In this document: in pieces, positions 51,329 to 60,158 of the stretch
Layout: each line of letters begins with the position of its first letter
Numbering within the stretch: the first letter of the stretch is position 1
From: DASPKM01 sp035628135
GTDB taxonomy: Bacteria; Bacteroidota; Bacteroidia; Chitinophagales; Chitinophagaceae
NCBI GenBank assembly: GCA_035628135.1
Contig: DASPKM010000002.1
Coordinates: 1-64,000, forward strand
Direction of reading: 5' to 3'
Length of the DNA stretch: 64,000 nucleotides
Translations under genes and position numbers: made by a program
The notes under the pieces: model-generated
What the model was told of the DNA's origin: nothing
The model's database searches: none
What the model saw: the letters and a program-made list of their open reading frames with translations, nothing else

Positions 51329-51925
51329 ATGGCTTATAAAAAAGTTGAACAATACGAAGACAGGATCACCTCGCAGCTGATAGAAAACTACAAGCAAACC
51401 ATCGCCCTGCTCGGCGAAGACGCTGCCAGGGAAGGATTGCTCAAAACCCCGGAGCGGGTGGCCAAGGCCATGCAATACCTCACCCAAGGCTATCATATGG
51501 ACGCTCGAACCATACTCGACTCGGCCAAGTTCCAGGAGGAAGTAAGCGAAATGATCGTGGTAAAAGACATCGAGATCTACAGCATGTGCGAACACCATAT
51601 GCTGCCGTTTTTCGGCAAGGCCCATATTGCGTATATCCCTAACGGTTGGATCACCGGCCTTAGCAAGATCGCCCGCGTTGTAGACGTATACGCCCGCCGC
51701 CTGCAGGTGCAGGAAAGGCTCACCACGCAAATCCTGGAAGCCATCAAGGCCTCGTTGAACCCATTGGGTGTGGCCGTTGTAATCGAGGCATCGCACCTGT
51801 GCATGATGATGCGCGGCGTACAAAAACAAAACTCGGTCACCACCACATCGGCATTCTGGGGAGAGTTTGAAAAGAATGAGACCAGGAGCGAGTTCACCAA
51901 GCTCATTTCTTCGAAATTGCACTAA
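51329..51925 (+). CDS. folE: GTP cyclohydrolase I
   Basis: This 198-residue enzyme converts GTP to 7,8-dihydroneopterin triphosphate, the first step of folate and queuosine precursor synthesis. Zinc ligands are Cys87 and His90 in SMCEHHMLPFFG, with Cys158 in SHLCMMMRGV. The length and the GKAHIAYIPNG, LSKIARVVD and RLTTQI segments match the family. It follows queD by 50 bases and precedes fabD by 24 bases, so a queD-folE-fabD operon is likely. The start (MAYKKVEQYED) is the ATG at 51329. Confidence 0.97.
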   Translation: MAYKKVEQYEDRITSQLIENYKQTIALLGEDAAREGLLKTPERVAKAMQYLTQGYHMDARTILDSAKFQEEVSEMIVVKDIEIYSMCEHHMLPFFGKAHIAYIPNGWITGLSKIARVVDVYARRLQVQERLTTQILEAIKASLNPLGVAVVIEASHLCMMMRGVQKQNSVTTTSAFWGEFEKNETRSEFTKLISSKLH

Positions 51926-51949
51926 TCCATTAAACACATACCAGCTCAC

Positions 51950-52840
51950 ATGAAACATGCTTTTGTATTTCCGGGCCAGGGATCGCAGTCCCCCGGCATG
52001 GGAAAAACGCATTATGACAACAGCGCCTTCGCAAAGAAGTTATTCGAGCAGGCCAATGAACTACTGGGATTCCGCATTTCAGATATCATGTTCACAGGTT
52101 CCGAGGCCGACCTCAAGCAAACAAAGGTCACACAACCTGCGGTATTCCTGCACTCCGTAATCGCATTCAAAAGCATCGAAGGTCCCCGGCCCGATATGGT
52201 AGCCGGCCACTCGCTTGGCGAATTTTCTGCGCTTGTGGCCAATGGCGTATTAAGCTTCGAGGACGCGCTCCAACTGGTATCCATACGCGCAAATGCCATG
52301 CAAACCGCTTGCGAGATCAATCCTTCTACCATGGCCGCGGTATTGGCGTTGGACGATGATAAAGTGGAAGCCATCTGCGCCGAAGTAACCAGCAAAACAG
52401 GCGAAATAGTGGTGGCCGCCAATTACAATTGTCCCGGCCAACTCGTCATCAGCGGTACATTAAAAGGCATCGATATAGCGTGCGAACGCATGAAGGCCGC
52501 AGGCGCCAAGCGCGCCATGATACTGCCTGTGGGCGGAGCATTTCACTCACCGCTCATGGAGCCCGCAAAAGCCCAACTGCAGGCGGCCATCGACAAAACC
52601 ACGTTTTACAATCCTTCCTGCCCGGTGTATCAAAATGCTGTAGCCAGGGCTGTCATCAATAAAGATGAGATCAAGCAAAACCTCATAGACCAGCTCACCA
52701 GTCCGGTGCGCTGGACACAAAGCGTGCAGGCTATGATATCAGACGGTGCCAACCGCTTCACGGAAGTGGGGCCGGGCAAGGTGTTGCAGGGCCTGGTGGC
52801 AAAGATCGATAAGGCAATGACTACAGACGGCGTGAACTGA
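51950..52840 (+). CDS. fabD: Malonyl-CoA:ACP transacylase
   Basis: This 296-residue enzyme loads malonyl groups onto acyl carrier protein for fatty-acid synthesis. The catalytic serine is Ser88 in GHSLGE, and the active His is His199 in GGAFHSPLM. FPGQGSQ (about 7-13) and the final EVGPGKVLQGLV segment (about 270-282) complete the family pattern. It is cytosolic. It follows folE by 24 bases, and its end is one base away from the convergent ispH stop. Confidence 0.97.
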   Translation: MKHAFVFPGQGSQSPGMGKTHYDNSAFAKKLFEQANELLGFRISDIMFTGSEADLKQTKVTQPAVFLHSVIAFKSIEGPRPDMVAGHSLGEFSALVANGVLSFEDALQLVSIRANAMQTACEINPSTMAAVLALDDDKVEAICAEVTSKTGEIVVAANYNCPGQLVISGTLKGIDIACERMKAAGAKRAMILPVGGAFHSPLMEPAKAQLQAAIDKTTFYNPSCPVYQNAVARAVINKDEIKQNLIDQLTSPVRWTQSVQAMISDGANRFTEVGPGKVLQGLVAKIDKAMTTDGVN

Positions 52841-52841
52841 G

Positions 52842-54068
52842 CTAGGCAAATGATAGCATCACTTCTTCTATTGGCCTGGCATCGGGATAAAAGCTGACCA
52901 GCTTGCGTATTACGCTTTCTACCACCGCATCGGGACAAGAAGCCCCGCTCGTAAGCAGTATTTTTACCGGTTGTTTTGCAGGCAGATAATAATGTGTGGC
53001 AACCTCTTGTTTTGTTAAACGGTTGAAGTGCAATATCTCTGTATAAGAAATGATCTTTTCTTCATCATTGATAAAAAAGCAGGGCAACTTTTCTTCGCAT
53101 AGCTCTACCAGGTGGGTGGTATTGGATGAATTGTACCCGCCCACCACTATCGCCAGGTCCGCGGGCGTTTGCAGCAAATGGATCACCGCGGATTGGTTGT
53201 CGTTGGTGGCATAGCAAAGCGTGTCGCGGGTGTCGGCAAAACGGTCTTCAATGTTGTCTTCCGTAATGCCATATTGCGTTTTCATTACCTGCTTTAAAAA
53301 ATCAGCAATGGCCTGTGTTTCGCTGGCTAGTTGCGTGGTTTGATTCACCACTCCAATGCGTTGCAGGTGCAATGAAGGATCGAAGCCGGGAGAATATCGT
53401 CCTGCGAATTCATTGTAAAAATTTTCGGGGGCAGATTGCCCGGTAATATATTTCGACAAGGCGATCGCTTCTTCCATATCGTTCACGATAACAGAAGCGG
53501 TATGGGAAGCGGCGTGCGAGAATGTGGCGCGGGTTTCTTCGTGCTTTGGTTTACCATGTATCACGATAGTGTAATCGGACCTGGCAATTTGTTCGCTGCG
53601 GTTCCAAACCTTTTCAACGAAAGGACAAGTGGTGTTGTATTGTTGCGTGGCAATGCCCCTGCTGTTCAGCTTGTCTTCGATTTCCAATGTGGTACCAAAG
53701 GCGGGAATGATGGCAATGTCATCGGGCGTAAGTTCTTCAAATGGCACAAGCTGCCTGCCCGATGTATCTTGCAGGAAACGGACGCCGCGTTGTTGCAGGT
53801 CTTCGTTCACCTGCGGGTTATGGATCATTTCGCTGAGCAAAAAAATGCGCCTGCCGGGATTTTGTTCAATGGTGCGGAATGCGATCTCGATGGCATTTTC
53901 CACGCCATAACAAAAACCGAAATGGCGTGCAAGATATATTTGAAGCGGGCCGAAATCGAGCAGGGTAGGACTTAAGTCTTTCTTGAGCCTGTCTTGCTGC
54001 TTGCGCTTGTTTTTGATGGCCGTTATCAGCGGGCTGCGGTATATGATCGGTACATTGAATTGTTTCAT
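52842..54068 (-). CDS. ispH: 4-hydroxy-3-methylbut-2-enyl diphosphate reductase
   Basis: The 408-residue protein is a long-form IspH, the last enzyme of the MEP isoprenoid pathway, which makes IPP and DMAPP with a [4Fe-4S] cluster. Cluster Cys are Cys53 (RHFGFCYGVENA), one in NTTCPFVEKVW (about 150), and one near the C-terminus in SGASCPDAVVE. HGKPKHEETRATF holds the conserved His. It is about 100 residues longer than E. coli IspH, as is usual in Bacteroidota, with an N-terminal extension and inserts. A TAATTTTG box sits nine bases upstream of its start. Confidence 0.95.
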   Translation of the reverse strand: MKQFNVPIIYRSPLITAIKNKRKQQDRLKKDLSPTLLDFGPLQIYLARHFGFCYGVENAIEIAFRTIEQNPGRRIFLLSEMIHNPQVNEDLQQRGVRFLQDTSGRQLVPFEELTPDDIAIIPAFGTTLEIEDKLNSRGIATQQYNTTCPFVEKVWNRSEQIARSDYTIVIHGKPKHEETRATFSHAASHTASVIVNDMEEAIALSKYITGQSAPENFYNEFAGRYSPGFDPSLHLQRIGVVNQTTQLASETQAIADFLKQVMKTQYGITEDNIEDRFADTRDTLCYATNDNQSAVIHLLQTPADLAIVVGGYNSSNTTHLVELCEEKLPCFFINDEEKIISYTEILHFNRLTKQEVATHYYLPAKQPVKILLTSGASCPDAVVESVIRKLVSFYPDARPIEEVMLSFA

Positions 54069-54076
54069 TCCGGCCG

Positions 54077-54084
54077 CAAAATTA
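54077..54084 (-). promoter_or_regulatory. -7 box TAATTTTG of ispH
   Basis: Exact TAnnTTTG match on the minus strand followed by C, nine bases from the ispH ATG. No -33 element recognised. Confidence 0.5.
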
Positions 54085-54302
54085 CGACTTGTAACCGGTT
54101 ATCTTCTCTATATGGGGAGCGCGATGAGGTGGACATGTGAATTTAGTATCGGGTTAACGTATAAACGGAAGTCGGTGCCGCTCCACAGCGCTAAACAACA
54201 ATAATGGGTTTGAATTTCCGGGTATAGAGTGGAATGGAGGTTGGAAGTAACGACCTATAACTCATAATCGATCCGTATTTTTAACGATCAAATAAAACAC
54301 AA

Positions 54303-55568
54303 ATGTTCAAACCGGCAGAATGGACGCATAATACCAACCTCTACGAAGTGAATATAAGGCAATACTCCCCGGAAGGAACATTTGCAGCCTTTGCTCCTCA
54401 CTTGCCGCGCCTGCGCAATATGGGCGTTGACGTGCTGTGGTTCATGCCCATTACGCCTATCAGCATAGAAGGGCGGCAAGGTACCCTCGGCAGCTATTAC
54501 GCCTGCTCCGATTATACTTCCACCAATCCCGAATTCGGCTCGGTAAATGATTTTAAAGAACTGGTGCGGCAGGCGCACGCACTGGGCTTTAAGGTTATCA
54601 TCGACTGGGTGGCAAACCATACCGGCCTCGATCACTGGTGGACACAACAACATCCCGAATATTATGTCCGCAATGCCCAGGGAAAATTCTACGACAAGCA
54701 CGGCTGGCACGACGTCATAGACCTGAACTATTATAACCACCAGCTTAGGGCGCACATGATAGAGGCCATGCAATTCTGGGTTAAGGAATGCGATATAGAC
54801 GGTTTCCGTTGCGACATGGCCCACCTGGTGCCATTGGATTTCTGGAGAACGGCGCGCGCCACGCTCGATGCCATCAAGCCTTTATTCTGGCTTGCAGAAA
54901 CCGAAACCATTTCTTACCACGAAGCATTCGATGCCAGCTATACCTGGAACTGGATGCACCAGACAGAAAAATTCAGCAAGGGACAGATCAACGTTCATGG
55001 ACTGCAACAAACGCTGGACAATTACCGCGCGCAGTTTCCACGCGCTGCACTAAGATTGTATTTTACCGCTAACCACGACGAAAACAGCTGGAACGGGACC
55101 GAATATGAAAAGTATGGAGACGCGGCCCTGCCGCTTGCCGTGTTCAGTTGCACCTGGGACGGACTTCCGCTCATTTACAGCGGGCAGGAAATGCCAAATA
55201 AGAAACGCCTTAAGTTCTTCGATAAAGATCCGATAGCATGGGACGGAGAATATGCATTGCACGATTTTTATAAGGTCCTTCTTGAACTTCGGGCGTCTAA
55301 CCCGGCCCTGCGGGCCGGGGACCCATCGGTGCATACGGCGCGTGTGCACACCACTGCCGACGATCACATATTCTGCTTCTCGCGCAGAAAAGATGCACAT
55401 GAAGTGTTGGTGCTGCTGAATCTTTCAAGCCTTGACCTTAAGTTCGAGCTGCGCAATCAGGATATCAGGGGACAATTCCGCAACGTCTTCAATGGCCATG
55501 CGCTGCAATTGCCCGCGGAAAAGCACATCGAGCTTACTGCATGGAATTACCTGGTGCTGGAAAAATAA
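54303..55568 (+). CDS. Alpha-amylase family glycoside hydrolase (GH13)
   Basis: The 421-residue protein has the (beta/alpha)8 catalytic domain of GH13. The nucleophile is Asp171 in DGFRCDMAHL, the acid/base is Glu199 in WLAETE, and the third acid is Asp259 in ANHDEN; the TVANH/DWVANHTG region (about 101-108) holds the first conserved motif. No signal peptide is seen, so it acts in the cytoplasm on alpha-glucans, oligosaccharides or trehalose-like sugars. The N-terminal AEWTHNTNLYEVNIRQYSPEG is the short amylase start. The C-terminal 70 residues form the usual beta domain C. It is monocistronic. Confidence 0.92.
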   Translation: MFKPAEWTHNTNLYEVNIRQYSPEGTFAAFAPHLPRLRNMGVDVLWFMPITPISIEGRQGTLGSYYACSDYTSTNPEFGSVNDFKELVRQAHALGFKVIIDWVANHTGLDHWWTQQHPEYYVRNAQGKFYDKHGWHDVIDLNYYNHQLRAHMIEAMQFWVKECDIDGFRCDMAHLVPLDFWRTARATLDAIKPLFWLAETETISYHEAFDASYTWNWMHQTEKFSKGQINVHGLQQTLDNYRAQFPRAALRLYFTANHDENSWNGTEYEKYGDAALPLAVFSCTWDGLPLIYSGQEMPNKKRLKFFDKDPIAWDGEYALHDFYKVLLELRASNPALRAGDPSVHTARVHTTADDHIFCFSRRKDAHEVLVLLNLSSLDLKFELRNQDIRGQFRNVFNGHALQLPAEKHIELTAWNYLVLEK

Positions 55569-55570
55569 AA

Positions 55571-55590
55571 GACCCCGCCGGAGCGGGGTC
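55571..55590 (-). terminator. Rho-independent terminator of degP
   Basis: GACCCCGC and GCGGGGTC pair around CGGA. On the minus strand the stem is followed by a T-rich tract (TTTTATTTTT), 24 bases after the degP stop. On the plus strand the tail is not T-rich. Confidence 0.8.
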
Positions 55591-55614
55591 GATATAACGG
55601 TTATACATATACTC

Positions 55615-57126
55615 TTAATTCAGGTCGCTTAAGCGCAACGGATATGTAAACGCTCCGTCGGTATAGCCGGGATAAATGCCATCCAGCTTTACAGTGCCAT
55701 TGCCTGCATTTTCCAGAGCCTTTCTGAACTCGTGCACACTGTGCACATCGGTACCGTTTACTTTCAAAATCACAAAGCCTTGCTCCATGCGAGTTTTGTT
55801 GAAGGGGCTTTTATCGGTAAATGACCTTACGATAACGCCGCCCTTCACACCCAGTTCCTGTGCATCGTCCTTGTCGAGGGTTTGCAGGTCTGCACCCAGC
55901 TTATCAAGGATAGAAAGTTTTACCGCATCGGTAGTGCCCACGCTGTTGCGCAGCACGATGGGAACGGTGAATTCTTTTCCATCTCTCTTATAAGAAACAG
56001 TTACTTTATCGCCGGGGCGGAAGGTGGCAATTTGACCTACCATGTCGGCGCCATTGTAGATGGTAACGCCGTTTATTTTAGTGATCACGTCGCCTTTACG
56101 CAGGCCGGCTGCATAAGCGGCGCCTGTTGTGGGCACATCGGTGATATATACGCCTTCTTCATCTTTGATGCCGTTTTGCTTTTTGGCTTCATCGCTTATG
56201 TTGTCCGAAGGATAGCTGATGCCCAGGTAAGCTCTTTGCACGGTTCCATGCTTCATCAGGTCGTTCACGATCTTTCTTACAATGTTCACCGGAATGGTGA
56301 AAGAGTAACCTGCATACGTGCCGGTGGGAGAGGCTATCGCCGAGTTGATGCCGATAAGCTTACCATCGGTGCTTACCAGCGGGCCACCGCTGTTACCGGG
56401 GTTTACCGCGGCATCTGTTTGAATGAACGATTCAATCGGCGTGCTGCTCTGGCGGCGGTTAATGTCCAGCGTACGGCCTTTAGCGCTCACGATACCGGCG
56501 GTTACGGTAGCTTCCAATGTAAGGGGATAGCCCACAGCTATTACCCATTGGCCAACCTTTACTTCATCGGAATTACCGTACAGCAGGAAGGGAAGCCCTT
56601 TGGCGTCTATCTTCAACAGTGCAATGTCGGTGCTGGGATCGGCAGCCACCACTTTTGCAGTGAATGATCTTTTATTGCTCAGTGTTACGGTAACCTCATC
56701 GGCGCCCGATACCACGTGGTTATTTGTTACCACAAATCCATCCTCGCTGATAATGGCGCCGGTGCCGGAAGCCATTTGAGGAATGGTGCGCATGCGGTCG
56801 CCAAACAGGTCGTCCAGGTCCATGCCGAACAAATCGTTAAATGGACTACGCCTCGGAAGGTTATTGCTGGCAGTGCGCGTAGACTTGGTCTTGATGTGCA
56901 CTGTTGCAGGAATAGCGGTTGCCGCGGCCTGGGTAAAATCAACAGGAGCATTCGCGCCGTTGTTCACTCCGTCGTAATATCCAGCGTAGTTCGCAGGCGT
57001 TTTATGTTGTTCTTGCTGAGAATAAAAATACGTATTGGAAGAGGTAATCTTCTGATAGCCCCAAACGCTCACTACCGCAGTGGATGCGCTTAGCAGCATT
57101 ACGGTCAGGATTTGCTTCGCTTTCAT
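55615..57126 (-). CDS. degP: DegP/HtrA-type serine endoprotease
   Basis: The 503-residue protein has an N-terminal membrane-type signal (about 5-24) and a trypsin-like domain with the catalytic triad His137 (TNNHVV), Asp167 (STDIALL) and Ser246 (NPGNSGGP). Two PDZ domains follow (about 300-395 and 410-500), as in Do-type proteases. It degrades or refolds misfolded proteins in the periplasm. The start MKAKQILTV is preceded by 186 non-coding bases up to the LuxC-type gene. The acidic, low-complexity loop after the signal (about 40-115) is longer than in E. coli DegP. Confidence 0.96.
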   Translation of the reverse strand: MKAKQILTVMLLSASTAVVSVWGYQKITSSNTYFYSQQEQHKTPANYAGYYDGVNNGANAPVDFTQAAATAIPATVHIKTKSTRTASNNLPRRSPFNDLFGMDLDDLFGDRMRTIPQMASGTGAIISEDGFVVTNNHVVSGADEVTVTLSNKRSFTAKVVAADPSTDIALLKIDAKGLPFLLYGNSDEVKVGQWVIAVGYPLTLEATVTAGIVSAKGRTLDINRRQSSTPIESFIQTDAAVNPGNSGGPLVSTDGKLIGINSAIASPTGTYAGYSFTIPVNIVRKIVNDLMKHGTVQRAYLGISYPSDNISDEAKKQNGIKDEEGVYITDVPTTGAAYAAGLRKGDVITKINGVTIYNGADMVGQIATFRPGDKVTVSYKRDGKEFTVPIVLRNSVGTTDAVKLSILDKLGADLQTLDKDDAQELGVKGGVIVRSFTDKSPFNKTRMEQGFVILKVNGTDVHSVHEFRKALENAGNGTVKLDGIYPGYTDGAFTYPLRLSDLN

Positions 57127-57312
57127 ATCTTTCTTATAAATTTTTTCTGAAGAATATTAATTAGCCGTCAAATTATATGCCTTATTGGAAACCAAATTAG
57201 CTATAACCTTTCGGCCCCTTAATACCGCCCGGTTAGTTTAACAAAAAATTACTAAGAGCTTCGTAGATATAAAGGTACTAAGAAATTATTACCGTTTTAT
57301 ACCGACAGGTTT

Positions 57313-58305
57313 TCATAAGTCCAGCAAAAATTTCAGGGTATCCATGTCATTTAGTTCCTCGCAAATTATCGACCGCCCGGCCTGTCCTAACGGAACAAAG
57401 CCATTGCCTGACAAGCCTTTACCTGAAACCAGGCCTTGTCCTTCATTAAAAACGGCCATTCCGTCGTCGTAGTATCCATAATTAAGCCGGGCAATCGGCG
57501 AAGGCACGGAAGCGCTTTCAGTCAATAAAATGCACCCATTGGTCATATAAAACTCCTTATTCAGGATCAGCATAGCCAGTTGGTAGTCGTAGTTGTTCAT
57601 GTACTTATTATGGTCTACCAGGTGCTGGTATTTTTCCAGGGCCTTCAGCAAGGGAATGAAGTCGTAATTCCTCGGGACCCGGACCCTGGTAACGTTCAGG
57701 CATCCCTGGCCGAAATAGGTAAATACATCGTCGGCCAGCAGCTCCAGTTCCTCCCGGCTTTCATTGCCGTCCAGCATTGCTTCACGACGGGTAGCCGTGC
57801 GGATGATACAGGGATATTTACTAAAGTATTGGGCAAGCGGGCCCGGCGCAAGATTGCCGGCGCCCACGTAGGCATCGCAACCCCTGAGCATATCGTGAAA
57901 GGATATTTGCCCGGCAATATCATCGTCCCAGCTGGACATGGTTTGCACCAGGTGCTTCAGCAACACCTCGTCTTTGGGCGATAGCCTGATGCGTTGGTAG
58001 TGGCCGCTTAGGTACACGCAAATAAAATCGTATATGCCGGCCATCGGTATGTTGCCGGATAATATGAGGCCGATGATTTTGGGAGATGGCTGCGCTGCAG
58101 GCACAGGATATTTGCCAAGCCATTGCCGCAGTTGCGAAGGTTCCAGGAAACCTGCGATGTTTTGTATCGCAGTATCGATGAAAGCGGGAGTGAACCAACC
58201 ATTGTGCTGGAATGCTTTTTCCTTAGCTGCCAGCCAGGTAGGGTCGTTGCCCAGCATATAACTCCTTAGCCTTGCCAGCATATCCAATCTTTTTGCCAAC
58301 GACAT
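57313..58305 (-). CDS. LuxC-family acyl-CoA reductase
   Basis: The 330-residue protein resembles PF05893 acyl-CoA/ACP reductases: GLILSGNIPMAGIYDFICVYLSG (about 77-99) is the typical NAD(P)-binding stretch, and the catalytic Cys lies in GQGCLNVTRVRVP (about Cys198). Near the end come a GYYDDGMAVFNEGQGLVSGKGLSGNGFVPLGQAGRS segment and DMDTLKFLLDL. In the luminescence system this reduces fatty acyl groups to aldehydes, but Bacteroidota members have no lux genes. It is divergent from a ferredoxin gene, with about 110 bases between the two starts. Confidence 0.82.
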   Translation of the reverse strand: MSLAKRLDMLARLRSYMLGNDPTWLAAKEKAFQHNGWFTPAFIDTAIQNIAGFLEPSQLRQWLGKYPVPAAQPSPKIIGLILSGNIPMAGIYDFICVYLSGHYQRIRLSPKDEVLLKHLVQTMSSWDDDIAGQISFHDMLRGCDAYVGAGNLAPGPLAQYFSKYPCIIRTATRREAMLDGNESREELELLADDVFTYFGQGCLNVTRVRVPRNYDFIPLLKALEKYQHLVDHNKYMNNYDYQLAMLILNKEFYMTNGCILLTESASVPSPIARLNYGYYDDGMAVFNEGQGLVSGKGLSGNGFVPLGQAGRSIICEELNDMDTLKFLLDL

Positions 58306-58417
58306 AATCTTTTCTGTTACTGCTGTTAATAAAATTTTTATTTTAGCGTCCGGCTACCCTATGAGGCTCTTGCAAAACTAATTATTTGTCAACCCATAAA
58401 TTTAACAAGGCGGAATT

Positions 58418-58765
58418 ATGGCTATAAAGATCACGGAAGAATGCATTAATTGCGGCGCATGCGAACCTGAGTGCCCAAATAATGCGATATATGAAGGCGG
58501 TGTGGAATGGGCAATTGCAGACGGTACTTCGGTAAAAGGTTCATTCAGGTTGCTGGATGGAACGATAGTGGATGCCGAACAGCGCAATGCGCCGGTTGCT
58601 GTTGACACGTATTATATTACTCCCAATAAGTGTACAGAGTGCCAGGGTTTTCATGAAGAGCCGCAATGCGCGGCGGTTTGCCCGGTCGACTGCTGCGTGC
58701 CGGACGAAATGTACCGCGAAACCGTAGAAGAGTTACTTGAAAAGAAGGCAAAATTGCATATATAA
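58418..58765 (+). CDS. 2x[4Fe-4S] ferredoxin
   Basis: The 115-residue protein has one full cluster motif CINCGACEPECPN (about 10-22) and a second CTECQGFHEEPQCAAVCPVDCC (about 70-91), where the Cys-x8-9-Cys spacing has the loop insertion of YfhL-like/Alvin-type ferredoxins. The middle 45 residues (GVEWAIADGTSVKGS) form an extra insertion. It transfers electrons in the cytosol. It is divergent from the LuxC-family acyl-CoA reductase, a pairing that recurs in Bacteroidota according to family knowledge, so electron donation to that enzyme is a plausible role. It is followed by a GTCATT repeat. Confidence 0.93.
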   Translation: MAIKITEECINCGACEPECPNNAIYEGGVEWAIADGTSVKGSFRLLDGTIVDAEQRNAPVAVDTYYITPNKCTECQGFHEEPQCAAVCPVDCCVPDEMYRETVEELLEKKAKLHI

Positions 58766-58842
58766 AAGTCATTGGGTCATTAAGTCATTGAGTCATTTTC
58801 CATACTATCAATGACCTGATGACCCAATGACTTAATGACTTT
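58766..58842. repeat. GTCATT octamer palindromic repeat
   Basis: Four octamers built on GTCATT (58767-58798) face an inverted arm built on AATGAC (58807-58841). The arms pair over about 30 bases. It starts directly after the ferredoxin stop and could terminate that gene. Confidence 0.75.
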
Positions 58843-58899
58843 AAAAGGAGATGTGGAAAATTTGACTGTCTTTAAGTGTTTTCCGGCAAGGTTTTTTCT

Positions 58900-59020
58900 T
58901 AACTTTAGATAGACATTTCCAATTAGTAATTGTAGTTTTTATTGCTACAACTTGTAGGCGGGTGATATTTCCCGTCCTGGAAAGTAAAAAGGTGAAGGGA
59001 GAACATCCTTCACCTTTCTT
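58900..59020 (+). ncRNA. Candidate structured RNA with terminator
   Basis: Three stems can be read. TTGTAG (58930-58935) pairs with CTACAA (58945-58950). AGGCGGG (58956-58962) pairs with CCCGTCCT (58971-58978, one bulged T). An outer stem TTTCCA/TGGAAA (58916-58921 with 58978-58983) encloses both, sharing one base with the inner stem. It is followed by AAAGGTGAAGG/CCTTCACCTTT (58988-58998, 59007-59017), a terminator-like hairpin with CTTATTT after it. A TAACTTTA box (58900-58907) is one base off the promoter consensus. The size is about that of 6S-type RNAs in this phylum, but identity is not established. Confidence 0.4.
58988..59017 (+). terminator. Terminator-like hairpin before ddl
   Basis: AAAGGTGAAGG and CCTTCACCTTT pair perfectly (11 bp) around an eight-base loop, followed by a short T-rich tail. 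It could end the candidate RNA upstream. Confidence 0.65.
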
Positions 59021-59134
59021 ATTTAAATTCTAAATCGTGTACATAGCTGCGCTCAAAGAATTTTAACGAAATTATTTCCCACTATTAGCGTTTAACAGGA
59101 TATTTGACAGGCAAAAAACAGCTTACTATCAACT

Positions 59135-60127
59135 ATGCCAGAAAAGAAGAACATTGCTTTCATAACAGGCGGCTACTCCAGCGAAGCAGTCATATCCTAC
59201 AAAAGTGCCATTACCATCGAAAATAATCTTGACACCAATAAGTATAATATTTACAAGATCGACATCACACCCAACGGCTGGTGGTATATTTCAGATGACG
59301 GCCGCAAAACGGCCATCGACCGCAGCAGCTTCACGCTCAATTTCGACGGCAGCCACATTCGCTTCGACGCAGTGTTCATTGGCATCCATGGCACGCCCGG
59401 CGAAGACGGCAAATTGCAGGGATATTTCGACCTGCTGAACATTCCCTATACTTCCTGCGATGCAGCTACCTCGGCCCTTACGTTCAACAAACGGTATACA
59501 GTAGCCGTAGCTGCGTTTGCGGGCATCAACGTGGCCAAATCGGTGCACCTTTTTAAAAACGACCAGCAGCATTCCGTCGGCGGGCTGCAGCTTCCCGTGT
59601 TTGTAAAACCCAATAACGGAGGCTCCAGCATCGGTATGTCCAAAGTAACCCGGGCCGAAGACCTGCCCGTGGCATTTGAAAAAGCTTTCAAAGAAGACGA
59701 CCAGGTGCTGGTAGAAGAATTTATCGAAGGCAGGGAGTTCACCATCGGCGTGTTTAAAAGCAAAGGCGAGATCATTACGCTGCCCTTTACCGAGGTAAAG
59801 ACCCACAAGGAATTTTTTGATTTCGAGGCCAAATACACGCCCGGCATGAGCGAAGAAACCACCCCGGCGCAGGTTGACGAAGCCATAGCTGAAAAAGTAC
59901 GGGCGGCCGCCAAAAAAGTGTATGCCGTATTCAATTGCCGCGGCATTGTTCGCATGGATTTTATTTACAACGAAAACAAGGGCGCACCCTTTTTGCTGGA
60001 GATAAATACAGTGCCCGGCCAAAGCGAGGCCAGCATTGTACCGCAACAGGTAAAAGTAATGGGCTGGACATTAAAGGAATTCTATTCGAAGCTGATAGAA
60101 GAATGTTTCAGTGAAAATGGCAAATAA
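59135..60127 (+). CDS. ddl: D-alanine--D-alanine ligase
   Basis: The 330-residue ATP-grasp ligase joins two D-Ala residues for peptidoglycan. The N-terminal domain has ITGGYSSEAVIS (about 8-19) and GIHGTPGEDGKLQGYFD (about 86-102). The ATP-grasp core has FVKPNNGGSSIGMSKV (about 152-167), LVEEFIEGREFTIG (about 194-207), and RMDFIYNE with PFLLEINTVPGQSEASIVPQ (about 270-305). Metal-binding Asp, Glu and Asn in the last two are present. It is cytosolic. The PASTA-domain protein gene follows by 31 bases, so both likely serve the cell wall. Confidence 0.97.
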   Translation: MPEKKNIAFITGGYSSEAVISYKSAITIENNLDTNKYNIYKIDITPNGWWYISDDGRKTAIDRSSFTLNFDGSHIRFDAVFIGIHGTPGEDGKLQGYFDLLNIPYTSCDAATSALTFNKRYTVAVAAFAGINVAKSVHLFKNDQQHSVGGLQLPVFVKPNNGGSSIGMSKVTRAEDLPVAFEKAFKEDDQVLVEEFIEGREFTIGVFKSKGEIITLPFTEVKTHKEFFDFEAKYTPGMSEETTPAQVDEAIAEKVRAAAKKVYAVFNCRGIVRMDFIYNENKGAPFLLEINTVPGQSEASIVPQQVKVMGWTLKEFYSKLIEECFSENGK

Positions 60128-60158
60128 TATAGCGATTCGATACTTTTAAACAAACCGC

